Assembly: GCA_000969725.1 (NCBI GenBank)
Contig: JXSR01S022725.1
DNA from: Ophiothrix spiculata
Lineage: Eukaryota > Echinodermata > Ophiuroidea > Amphilepidida > Ophiotrichidae
DNA: 21,872 nt
Strand: one strand, 5' to 3'
Positions 9,813 through 18,941 of this stretch are shown piece by piece. The notes under the pieces were generated by a model that ran no database searches, was not told the origin of the DNA, and worked only from the letters and a program-made list of their open reading frames with translations. The number at the start of each line of letters is the position of its first letter. Position 1 is the first letter of the stretch. The translations under genes and the position numbers were made by a program.

Positions 9813-10740
9813 AAGGGACTAGCCTAGATTCCACCTAGAATTAAAAACTTATGGAAATGCTCTAAATAGTTAAATCCAAAGAAGTGAAAAAATTTACACA
9901 CAAATGGCTCAAATTGAGAGAGAATTAATTTGCAATATATCATTCTTTGATGTGGGTGCGAATATCCTGTGTTTCCTAAATCCTAAATTTGTACCTCAGA
10001 TGAATGCCTATGGTTTCAGTCACATTTGACAGTTAGAATATAGTAAAAAAATTCAAATCTGAAAACTCGGTCGTACACCGCACGACCACCGCCTGAGCAT
10101 CGGTATTGCTCCCCGTATTGCTCACAGCTTGTCGCACTTTAATGAAGATTTACAGAGTTGTGACCTCGAATTAAAATATCTTTCCTAAGATACCTTCAAG
10201 TGAACTCAGGCGATGGTTGAGCGAGTTCACCTTTTTAAATTCATTTTCAATTCTTGGTGGTTGATGCAAAGGACATTTCCCAAATTCTTTGAGCTCATTC
10301 AAAACTCACTTAAAATTTCAATATTACAACTCAGTTGAGAACTTTTTCTTTATGTGATCTAAGTAGTAACTTGGAGGTGTATTGCTGTGGGTTATGTCTG
10401 CCGTAACACGCCAGCTTGACCGGTGATTGGGTAACCACTCTCTATATGTGACTTAAGCATTAACGTTTACCAAAGGTCGGTACAAGCTGTCCGACCATGT
10501 TGCTTACAGTTGGACATCATCGAGAAGTCGTCACCCTATGCCAAGTCAAAGTCTTAATTTTGTTAGCAAGTCTACGTTCCTTTCTGCAGCCCTTTTTCAC
10601 TTGTAGCTGTGGTATCACTGAAGGTTGTCAACATCCGTCAGTAAATTTTGATTATTCCTTTAGTCGTCTTTTGCCGTCCACAATTTTGTAATTTTCAAGT
10701 CTGTTACCTTCCGTTGACAGCACAAGTCTTTACAGGGTAA
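9813..10740. other. Unassigned intergenic sequence
   Basis: No gene is supported. An 8-bp stem pairs GTGAACTC (10200-10207) with GAGTTCAC (10223-10230). TTAAAGGGAC at about 9810 resembles a TTAA-type transposon end, but no partner end was found. Confidence 0.4.
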
Positions 10741-11150
10741 ACAAGCCTTAACATTCACTCTCATTTTGAGTACAGATTCAGTCATGCAATACAAGCACTC
10801 GTGCTCTTTAGACTTGACTATGCCAACTCACTTCTTCCAGGATATAACACTGCCACTCCTCTTATAAACATCCTCCACTGGTTGCCTGTTTAAGATCATA
10901 TAATTTCAAAGTCCTCATGTATGTTTACAAAGTTATCAATGCAGTTGCACCAGTTTATCTCAACCAGGACATTTCCATCCAATGTTGCTCCCATGACACT
11001 TCAATTGGATGTTCCTGTGACATAGCTGAAATCGCTGATGGTCACCGATTCAGCTCATTTGGATCTAGAAATGGGAACAATTTGCCTTTTGGCATCAGAA
11101 ATTCTGTAAGTATCACAATCTTCAAAAAGCAACTCAAGACTGTCATTATG
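10741..11150 (+). pseudogene. Frameshifted non-LTR retrotransposon 3' coding end
   Basis: The frame from 10741 contains LVLFRLDYANSLLPGYN and LINILHWLPV, then stops at TAA 10891-10893. Matching sequence resumes in another frame from 10893 as RSYNFKVLMYVYKVINAV, APVYL and NLPFGIRNSVSITIFKKQLK, to about 11150. These are the ordered C-terminal motifs of CR1/L2-like ORF2. The usual stretch between the RLDY and HWLPV motifs is shortened, so an internal deletion is also present. Nothing after 11150 looks conserved, although the frame stays open to 11384. Confidence 0.7.
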
Positions 11151-11701
11151 TCATTTATTATTATTTTTATTACTGTAGATATCTATTTTTCAATCAGTGG
11201 CATGACCAGACACATTCAAGGGGGTAAGCAGGAACAGGAGCATTTTCAGGGAGAGGAAAAGAGTTGGTGCTCTGATACAAAAAGAAACATCCAAATTTTT
11301 TCTTTTTCCCAAATCATCTATATTTTACATTATTTCATTTTTTTTTTAAGAATCAAAATGCTGCAAATTAAAAGTGATAAGTGAACAAAATTTTGCACAA
11401 TAACATTAAAAGTGTACTATGTATATATATTGAAACTTAACACTTTTCTTGATGCCATTTGAGAGTAAGAGGGGAGACATTTTTGGGGAGCCATGGTTAT
11501 GCCATTGCTTGAAACACAATTTTAAGTACATATAGTATAAAAATATATACTGACTTGAAGATCTGTGGTTATACCTTTTGGTCTTCAAGTGAGTAAAAAT
11601 ATCAAAATTTAGTCAATTTAGTACAAACATTTTACTTCAAAAATTTGTTAAATTCAGTATATCACTTATAAAGATATATACATAAATTAATTATTTACAT
11701 T
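11151..11701. other. Unassigned AT-rich sequence
   Basis: This may be the 3' UTR of the preceding retrotransposon remnant, but no tail is visible. No gene is supported. Confidence 0.4.
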
Positions 11702-11705
11702 TCAA

Positions 11706-12259
11706 CCCTCGTCTTCCTGGGGGGGTCGGATGGTGGATGATCTCCGATTGCACCAAAACGCTAAATAAAGCAACCGTGAGCATTTAGGAAATTGTTTTTC
11801 ATCCTTTGCGGTCATTTTGATGAAAAAATTCGGGGGTACCACCTAAGGTGGGGTTATAGTAGGCTGTCAAAGTCCGAAGATAAGTGGGGTGGTTGCCATC
11901 TCGAAAAATATCTGCATGATATGGACTTGAAACTTACAGGACATGTTAAAATTGTTGATTCCTTCATTTATTAGCAAAAAAACAACGAAAATCTGACATT
12001 TAGAACTTTAATGACGTTTTTTTGAAAAAGTGGCCATTTTTGCCCAAAGTCATTATTTTTTTGGGTCCGGAAATGCTTTGTGATGTCATATTTACATAAC
12101 GCCTTGACCGATTTTCATGATCTTGGTATCAATGGAAAGAGGAGACCCTACCCTATACTATAGTACCAAACAATGTAAATGGGGTCCCAATTTCAAAATC
12201 ACAGGGAGGTGGTAACCCCCATGAAGACGTGTTACAAAAAAGGCTCAGGAAGACGAGGG
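11706..12259. mobile_element. Non-autonomous piggyBac-like element
   Basis: The 554-bp unit begins CCCTCGTCTTCCTG and ends with its perfect inverse CAGGAAGACGAGGG. The right flank is TTAA at 12260-12263 and the left flank TCAA at 11702-11705, probably a mutated TTAA. Ends starting CCC beside TTAA fit piggyBac-type elements. No transposase is recognisable. Confidence 0.7.
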
Positions 12260-12297
12260 TTAATATATTGGTATTGGGTGGATACGAGGCTATTATA

Positions 12298-13706
12298 CAG
12301 GGTGAGTCAAAATAAAGTGTAATCTAATCAGTGCTATATAACCAATTGTTCCTGTATGAAATGTCATATTTCATTAGCTTTCATAGAAATTTATTGTGTT
12401 GAAAACGGACAAAGCATTCTAAAGTTATAGTCATTTGAGTGGAGGTGCCCAATTTGAACGTCGAACAAACTACTCTATTTAGTTTACGTGCGTACTGGTA
12501 ACAAAGGCTGTTGTCTTTTTCAATTGTTATGATAAGAACGCTTATGGAAATAAAATAACAAGAAAACAATAGGCTTTTGAATGTGGACTGTGAAATATTG
12601 GGATATGGGTTGACTCTTAAAGTAACGCCCTGCGGGGCAGGTTTTTATTCTCACCCGACCCCGTCATTCCCCGACTAATTTTTTTCCCGACCCGATAAAA
12701 ATTTAGCTTGCCCCAACCGACCCGACCCGAAAGGATTTTTTCTAGACCGGACCGACCCGGATTTAAAGTCATTAAAATAGTGTTTAACTAGGATTATGAC
12801 ATTATAGACACAGCGTTTAATTGTTGCCCCATTTTATTTTTACCTCGAACTTTTGCGCTTCCAGGACCGAATGCAAATTTTCCCTGACCCCGAGTAATAT
12901 TTTTCGCGGACCGTACAGAATCCAAAAATAGCTCAAAAAAAAACACAAAACCCAGTTTTGGTCCGGTCCAGGAAAATTTGAGGTTTCAGGTTTCCCCACA
13001 GGGCCTTATCTTGAAGTAATGTTCAGATCTCTCAAAAAAGCTCTTTTAATTTGGTTGTTGTTTTGTTTCATCATCTGATCAGGATCTTCCAAAGCCTTCC
13101 TTATTTCTGTTACGAAGAGTTGCTTGGTCTTTAGCTTATAAACAATATTTTAATTAGCTTGAGGTGATGGGACATGGTTGGTATCTGTAAACTGCAGTCA
13201 AAACAGATTGTAATCGTCATCCGGACTTTGAGTCTGATGATACATAATTTCAACAAAATGATAGTGCCACTTGCTACATACTTTGATGCGCCATGAGTTA
13301 TCCCCTGGCATTGGCTGTCAAGATTAGGCACTGATATCTGAAATGACTATGAGTACTTTGATCTGCATTATTGAATTTTCTTCAGTATCTCTTCACAATG
13401 CGTGCCGTTTAATATTTTGATCATTTTGAACGCAGCGTCATGTTCATCAATGTACAATCAATAAGATATTACCCACTGCTGTACAGTCAAAGTTCATGTT
13501 GAAGCAAATTTGTTCGACATCAAAATTTGATACCTTACTTAAACGACTGTAACTTTTGAATGCATTGGCCAATTTCAACAAACTAAAATTCTCATGAAAG
13601 TTAAATAAATATGCTATTTATCAAGTATAATTAAAGTTGAAAAACATAAACAGATTTCCTTTAAAAAAATTCCTCGTTTGATTACAGTTTAATTTGACTC
13701 AACCTG
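12298..13706. mobile_element. Mariner/Tc1-like element A with long inverted repeats
   Basis: The ends CAGGGTGAGTCAAAAT and, in inverse, CAGGTTGAGTCAAATT are flanked by TA (12296-12297 and 13707-13708). Imperfect inverse similarity continues for about 175-200 bp (12298-12473 and 13506-13706), including a GTCGAACAAA block. A second MITE is nested at 12623-13008. Minus-strand reading of 13020-13455 gives short open pieces with stops and no recognised transposase motif. It is probably non-autonomous or long decayed. Confidence 0.7.
12623..13008. mobile_element. hAT-like MITE nested in element A
   Basis: The 386-bp unit has 15-bp ends with two differences: TAACGCCCTGCGGGG and, in inverse, TAAGGCCCTGTGGGG. 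It is flanked by an 8-bp duplication with one mismatch, TCTTAAAG at 12615-12622 and TCTTGAAG at 13009-13016. An 8-bp duplication fits the hAT superfamily. The interior has several CCGACCC-like runs and no protein. Confidence 0.65.
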
Positions 13707-13710
13707 TATA

Positions 13711-14727
13711 CAGTGTGTCCCAGAATGAAGTTATCAAGATTTCGACGCTACATAATTCAAGAATCAAATTATTCCAGACAATTAAACTTGGTGACAATCA
13801 TGCGGGATGTCTTGACTTACTGTGGTGCAAACATGAAGAAAATACATGCATTAGTTTTCAAGAAGTGAGCTTTTGAAGCTCCACATGAGTTTGGACATTT
13901 TTCCCAGTTTGGGTAAGTTTTAAAAATTCCATGGCAACGAAGAACGCCATCTTTACAGACATAATCATGATAATATTTGTTCAATTATAAGTGTTTTTAT
14001 TTTCAAGATTATTTTAACCTAAATCTGGTTCCTTTTCATATGTAAAAATCATTTAATAAAATTTATTAAGTAATCGTTTAGGAAAATCGTTTAGCGGGTC
14101 TTTTGGAAGCACGCTAAATGGCTGGTACCCTGGTAGCAGTGCCAGTGGTTGTAGGAATTTGTCGTGGAGTAAAGAGTATCCTGATTGACCAATTTCTGCA
14201 AAGTGCAGGTATCACTGAATCAATGGAAAGATTTATTTAACATTTCCAGGAGCCACATATCCTCATCGCACGAGTAGCCCATCTTAAAAATGTCAGAAAA
14301 TATAAAGCTTATATGGTATCAGATGGCAGAAGGAACTGCAAAAAAGAAGCACATGGACGCCAAGGTAGAAGCCGAGTTAACATTCAGCTGTACCTTTATT
14401 ATAAAGACTCCAAGGCATCATCAAGGAGAAGCAACATGTGAAACAAAACAGAAATGTTGGTAAAAGATGACATCATTGATCGCATACTTCGGCTAAATAT
14501 TACCACTGGATTTTTACGACCTCTCCAAACTGGGAAAAGTGTCCGAAACTCCTCTGGAGCTTCAAACGCTCACTTCTAGAAAATTAATGCATGGATTTTC
14601 TTAATATTTGCACATCAGCAAGTGGAGACATCAGGCATAGTTGTCACTAATTTTCATTGTCTGGGATAATTTAGTATTTGAATTATGGGGTATTGAAATC
14701 TTGATAACTTCACTCTGGGACACACTG
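13711..14727. mobile_element. Mariner/Tc1-like element B with about 200-bp inverted repeats
   Basis: The ends read CAGTGTGTCCCAGAATGAAG and, in inverse, CAGTGTGTCCCAGAGTGAAG, flanked by TA at 13709-13710 and 14728-14729. The arms (13711-13912 and 14525-14727) align throughout, ending at CCCAGTTTGG. The roughly 610-bp centre shows no transposase motif. A short open frame from 14290 encodes about 50 residues that are not recognised. Element B starts immediately after element A. Confidence 0.8.
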
Positions 14728-14780
14728 TATTATGTCAAATAAGAGATTTAAAATAAGTCTTTTTCAGACTCAAACATTTT

Positions 14781-14948
14781 GGCCCGTATTCCAGAAAGGT
14801 GTTTAGCTAAATCAAGGTTTTATTTCTCGTCAACAGCACGACTCATTGAACTGTTCTGCTTGAAAGCTGCAATGATGCGTATCGTTCCTGGACAGTTGAT
14901 GCTCAGTTAAACAATGGTTTAGCTAAACATCTTTCTGGAATACGGGCC
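14781..14948. mobile_element. 168-bp MITE downstream of the LRR gene
   Basis: 31-bp terminal inverted repeats begin GGCCCGTATTCCAGAAAG and continue through TGTTTAGCTAAA with one difference between arms. The flanks are T-rich, so the target duplication is unclear. It lies 64 bp beyond the LRR stop codon and contains the gene's nearest AATAAA on the minus strand. Confidence 0.8.
14819..14824 (-). promoter_or_regulatory. Candidate polyadenylation signal AATAAA for the LRR gene
   Basis: TTTATT on the plus strand reads AATAAA on the minus strand, about 190 bases after the LRR stop codon. It is the first such hexamer met downstream of the gene and lies inside the MITE at 14781-14948. A T/G-rich stretch follows within about 40 bases. 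Confidence 0.4.
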
Positions 14949-15011
14949 TTTAAATCTATATGAAAAGGTTCATCACAAATATCAGCCTTAATGTAATTAA
15001 GTCTTATCATT

Positions 15012-16397
15012 TTAGGGAGTAGCAGTGAAGTCTCCATTACATTCATTTGGCATATGGATATGAATGGTATCTTCCGTGTTTGGTGCTGTAGATTTGCGGT
15101 ACTCAACAGTAGGAACAGGGTCATACATCCTGGGTGTAGGATTCTCTTTACCATCACTCCATTCACAGCACCATTTTTTACATCGCATGATGTATGAATT
15201 TGGTTTAACATACTTCGCAATTGAAATGATACATATAACAATCACACAACAAATCAATGCAACAGTTAAAATAATAATAGTTTTGTCTTTATACGACTCC
15301 CCATGGTACAGCTCACATCTATCTTGCTCATTCGAGTTGCAACCATGACTTCTTATTATTGTTGAAGGTGGTATTGTTGAAGTGTCAGCAGTCTCAGTAT
15401 TATAAACTAAATTTGAGACATCCAAGGCTTTGACTTTGTGACCCTTGAGATATCCAGGCTTATCACATACAGGATCATCTGAAATACCCAATGTACTAGT
15501 ATGCCTGCGATACCAGAGTATAACTGGTTTGATACCTGCATCACACACTATGGGATTGCCTTCCATGTAGAACCCACCCAAAATTCTAAATATGTGAGAG
15601 AAATTAGATAGAGTTGTGATACTGTTGCCTGAAATGTTTAAATGCTCCAAATGATGAGTTGGCAACAGAGCATTAAACCCAATGGACACTATTTTATTTT
15701 GGGCAAGTTTCAGAACATGTAAACTGACAGCACCTTTAAAAGCATCAGGTTCGATAATAGTAATCTCATTGAAATTCAGATCCAGATATCGTATATTTTC
15801 TAGGCCTGAGAAAGTCCCATTTTGAAGAAGCTTTAGATGGTTGTAGGCCATGTACAGATACCGTAGTCGTTTTAGGTTTGACAGGATATCAAATGTGATC
15901 ACTGACAGGTTGTTATTGCTTATGTGTAGGACATCCAGTTTCCTGAGACCACAGAATGCCTGGACTTCAATAGTAGTTATCTGGTTCTTATTTAAATAGA
16001 GTTCCTTCAGATATGGGACACCTGTGAATGTCATATTAGCCACATTGGTAAGAATATTCTTCTGGAGATAGATGTAAAACATATTATCATTTTCAACAAA
16101 TGCATTTGGATGGATATATGTCAGTTGATTGTTCTCCAGGTCGACATGATACAAATCTGAAAAACTAGCAAAGGCGTTTTCATCTAGTTTTGATATATCA
16201 TTGTACCGTAAATCCAACACTTTTGCTTGGGAACATTCCTGAGGAGGTTCTTGAAGGCTGAGATTTTTGCAGTTTGCATCGTAAGCCCATGAGACATAGT
16301 GGCACTTGCCACACTGATCCGATGCTCCCTGTGGGGCACAAATCATAGCAATGACTAGCATAATGATGCTGCTGTGTAACGTATGAACACATGCCAT
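15012..16397 (-). CDS. Leucine-rich repeat single-pass membrane protein, intronless coding exon
   Basis: The 461-residue product is probably a cell-surface receptor or adhesion protein; its ligand is unknown. Residues 1-26 look like a signal peptide. Cysteines at 29, 32, 43 and 55 form an LRRNT-like cap. About nine 24-residue repeats follow from residue 60 to 272, with LxxLxLxxNxI/L spacing (for example YLDLNFNEITIIEPDAF). An LRRCT-like stretch starts at NPIVC (C285, C311). Residues 373-395 are a hydrophobic membrane segment. The tail has juxtamembrane cysteines (C406, C410, C411) and tyrosines Y425 and Y433. N-glycosylation sequons occur at N45, N121, N163, N193, N254 and N265. No TIR, kinase or Ig domain is present. 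The start is well supported: an in-frame TGA lies 15 bases upstream, and the ATG has A at -3 and G at +4. No close named orthologue is recognised. It resembles the expanded LRR families of invertebrate deuterostomes and the ectodomains of Toll-like receptors. Confidence 0.9.
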   Translation of the reverse strand: MACVHTLHSSIIMLVIAMICAPQGASDQCGKCHYVSWAYDANCKNLSLQEPPQECSQAKVLDLRYNDISKLDENAFASFSDLYHVDLENNQLTYIHPNAFVENDNMFYIYLQKNILTNVANMTFTGVPYLKELYLNKNQITTIEVQAFCGLRKLDVLHISNNNLSVITFDILSNLKRLRYLYMAYNHLKLLQNGTFSGLENIRYLDLNFNEITIIEPDAFKGAVSLHVLKLAQNKIVSIGFNALLPTHHLEHLNISGNSITTLSNFSHIFRILGGFYMEGNPIVCDAGIKPVILWYRRHTSTLGISDDPVCDKPGYLKGHKVKALDVSNLVYNTETADTSTIPPSTIIRSHGCNSNEQDRCELYHGESYKDKTIIILTVALICCVIVICIISIAKYVKPNSYIMRCKKWCCEWSDGKENPTPRMYDPVPTVEYRKSTAPNTEDTIHIHMPNECNGDFTATP

Positions 16398-16460
16398 CGT
16401 AATTGGTATTCAGTTAATCAAAATGGCTGCCTGCCTCAAAGAATATGTGATTGTAAATCT
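16398..16460 (-). other. 5' UTR part of the LRR exon, with upstream 3' splice acceptor
   Basis: Reading the minus strand towards the LRR start codon, a strong pyrimidine run (TTTTTCTTTTTGCTGTTTCAG) ends in AG at 16460-16459. The exon would therefore begin at 16458 and carry 61 bases of 5' UTR with no ATG before the LRR start. This implies at least one upstream non-coding exon. The splice call is from sequence pattern only. Confidence 0.6.
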
Positions 16461-16594
16461 GAAACAGCAAAAAGAAAAATGATAGTTTGCATTGTTAGAA
16501 CCATTTACTTGTTACATTTTACAGCCTTTCAAATTTAACACTTAAGAAGTCATGGTCTACTACTCACATGCCCATTTAGTGGTTGTGCATGTGG

Positions 16595-17299
16595 GGGTCC
16601 AACCTAGGCGAAATGTTAACCGTGCTAGCATGGTCAACCATGGTCAAGAAAGGGCAAAACATGGTTGACCATGGTCAGCCATGATCGGCCATGGTGGCTT
16701 GACCATGGTCAACCGTCGTTGGAGTGTGTTTGACCATGGTCAGGCAATTTCAAATAGTGACATTGACCGTAGTCACCATGTCTGACCATGGTCACAAGAA
16801 AATCCATCATGTTAACCATGGTTGGCCATGGTTGACCATGGTCAAACAGATACAATTTAACACGACAGTTTTTGTATATTTAATCTTTATATAGAATTAG
16901 ATTCACAAAATTTAAGTTATAATACACTTTCTTGTTTCATAACAAGAATGTAACCATGGAAAAAACTATGGAAAATATGACCGTGGCTGACCATGGTCAA
17001 CCATGGTTAAACATGATCATATCGAGCATGGTTGACCATGGTTAACCATGTTTTTGAAAAATGGCACCACCATGGTCAGACACAGCCCAAAGTGACCATG
17101 GTCAACCATGGTCAAACTCTGTATGTTTGACCATGGTTGACCATGGTCAAATATGCCAAGCTTTTGACCATGGTGACTGGATGTGTTTGACCATGGCGTG
17201 CCATTTTTCAAAAACACGGCTAACCATGGTTTGACCATGGTCAAAATCCCATGGTTAACCATGGTTAAACCATGCTTTTTTCGCCTAGGATATGGACCC
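16595..17299. repeat. Foldback element packed with CCATGG palindromes
   Basis: Inverted ends share GGGTCCA and then CCTAGGCGAAA (16603-16613; inverse at 17279-17289). Between them CCATGG occurs 24 times, usually as TGACCATGGTCA or GTTAACCATGG variants, in two arms around an AT-rich spacer at about 16860-16950. A further perfect 17-bp inverted pair lies at 17051-17067 and 17198-17214. The open frame on the minus strand at 17017-17304 is a product of the repeat. No target duplication is seen. It lies about 140 bp beyond the LRR 5' UTR acceptor and so may be intronic. Confidence 0.8.
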
Positions 17300-18018
17300 A
17301 ACATCAGGAAAGCACTTTTGCAAAGGACCTTTGGAACAAGTTGAAACTCTTGTCACTGATAAAGTACTTCAAAATCATTTAAAACAATGGAAAAAAATAG
17401 AAAACCTGACAAACTGTTTCAAAATGGTTCTAAAAATTTTACGATTTGTCATGTTTTGGCAAAAATTCAAAAACTCAGTACATTCTTAAAATACAATTTT
17501 ATGGGCTAAACAAATTTGACGAGCACCCTCCAAAATGCTTATTTCTGTTGGGAAGATCAATGTAATTTTTTCCACCAAGTAAAGGATATCAGATAGTTAG
17601 ACAATGACATGGACTCCATGGAAGGGGATACAAATTATTGTGCATATTTGCGCTGGATAAAGATACAGTTCTAAACTTTTCTAAACAATGCAAGCAATAG
17701 CCAAGTAAATTTTGCATTCAAGTAGTTACTCATACCTGCTATACCGTATGCAAATTGTACATTGATGCTTATAACATTGTTCAAGGAAGAGCATATATGC
17801 TAAATTTTGTTCCAAATGCATGTTAATGGCTATGCACTCACAAATTGTTATTATCACTTGAAATACTTTAAGATTCCGATATCATGCACATTTTTCCATG
17901 TTCTGATATGCATCATCCTTCTTATTATACAGCGATCTACAAAGAACACAGCACCTTACACACAATTTTCATTACACTGAAATTATGATAAATTGTTATT
18001 TCCATTGATTATGAAAAC
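17300..18018. other. Unassigned AT-rich sequence
   Basis: No gene, RNA or repeat ends are recognised. The 65-codon open frame at 17292-17489 has no domain and overlaps the end of the foldback element. Confidence 0.4.
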
Positions 18019-18030
18019 TGTAACATGCAT

Positions 18031-18194
18031 TCTTGAATAGATTCATCAGGACTGTTCAGTAAACATGATATAAACAAATTCTTCTAGAAGATCGTCACTT
18101 CGTCATTAGTGTTGAGAAAGTCTGCTGTCAGCTGACGAAACGTCCACATGTAAGTGTGATACTTGGACTAGATATGAAGAATTTGTTTATATCA
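18031..18194 (+). mobile_element. Short Penelope-like unit with direct-repeat flanks
   Basis: The unit is bounded by the 12-bp direct repeat TGTAACATGCAT at 18019-18030 and 18195-18206, taken as a target-site duplication. A perfect 21-bp inverted repeat (18064-18084 and 18176-18196) encloses the hammerhead-like core and GACGAAACGTC. Penelope-like elements are known to carry hammerhead motifs in their terminal repeats. No reverse transcriptase or GIY-YIG sequence is present, so this is a fragment or a non-autonomous derivative. Confidence 0.55.
18096..18156 (+). ncRNA. Degenerate hammerhead ribozyme-like motif
   Basis: Helix I pairs 18096-18100, 18104-18106 and 18109-18111 with 18152-18156, 18148-18150 and 18145-18147. 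The core TTGAGAA at 18112-18118 replaces CUGANGA. Helix II is GTCTGCT / AGCTGAC (18120-18126, 18130-18136) with one T-T mismatch. GAAA follows at 18137-18140, then a two-pair helix III (AC/GU), with the expected cleavage site after C18144. The very short helix III is as described for Penelope-like elements. C3 and G8 are changed to U and A, so activity is doubtful. Confidence 0.55.
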
Positions 18195-18226
18195 TGTAAC
18201 ATGCATGTTAACATATTTCATGTCCA

Positions 18227-18941
18227 GGGGCGACTTCACTAACATTTTTTTTTTTCATATACTTTCATTTTATATTCGGTAATGGAGATTGGAACCTTTG
18301 GCTTTTGACTCTGTGTAACATATCTCCTAACATTTATGGCTTTATTAGTCTAAAATATTCTGTCCTTTCGTTCTGTGGCCATCGCATTGTGGATTGAAAG
18401 GATGGTTCGCATTCATATTTCTTGTGTTTATCATGAATATATATTTTTGTTCTGATAAATTTATTTTAATCATTTTTTCGTCATAATGAAACATACTGTC
18501 CTCACCTTCTTCTCGCATTGTGGATAGAGAGGACAGTGTGCACTCATTAGTTCTTATTTGGAGTCTGGGACTTTGACAGGCTTTATGCTTATTTCCCAGT
18601 TCTCCTCCACAGTGTTGTATTTACAGTTAATAATGTATTGAATCTTTTGATGTGTTTATTCTGTAACTTTACATTAGTGGAAGAAATAAATTATGTCTTA
18701 TGTCTTAACATTTACGATGCATCGTAGCTACTAAGGGTTTAGCTCGTAACTACAACTAGATATCACAAAGACATGAAAGCCCTTCATAAGTGTTCACCGC
18801 ATCGAAAGGTATATGAATTATGCATTAGAAAAATTGAACCCTTTGTTAACGTTGTGTGGGTCAAGAGGTGGTCGTAGCTAACGATGGGTTTTTTCTTGCA
18901 TTGGGATAATGATGCATTTTAACGTTAGTGAAATCGACCCC
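18227..18941. mobile_element. MITE split by a retroelement insertion
   Basis: The left end GGGGCGACTTCACTAACAT and the right end (inverse GGGGTCGATTTCACTAACGT) match. Removing 18248-18713 brings the left end next to ACGATGCATCGTAGCTAC, whose decayed inverse lies near 18865-18885. The original MITE would be about 250 bp. Confidence 0.6.
18248..18705 (+). mobile_element. Non-LTR 3' fragment inserted in the MITE
   Basis: The fragment is flanked by an 8-bp duplication TAACATTT (18240-18247 and 18706-18713). It ends in AAATAAATTATGTCTTATGTCTTA, read here as an AATAAA plus a short (ATGTCTT) tail. Two stem-loops in it (18363-18402 and 18496-18536) share CGCATTGTGGAT. It is probably the 3' UTR of a CR1-like element; no coding part is seen. 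The T-run at its left end is unexplained. Confidence 0.55.

Noticed and set aside
14903-15348. Open frames on both strands across the LRR gene's 3' end
   Set aside because: They are shadows of the LRR coding frame.
17017-17304. 95-codon minus-strand open frame rich in HGQPW and TMV repeats
   Set aside because: It is only the translation of the CCATGG palindromes.
18042-18048. CTGATGA on the minus strand, a perfect hammerhead core
   Set aside because: No helix II or GAAA follows on that strand, and the plus-strand fold is complete.
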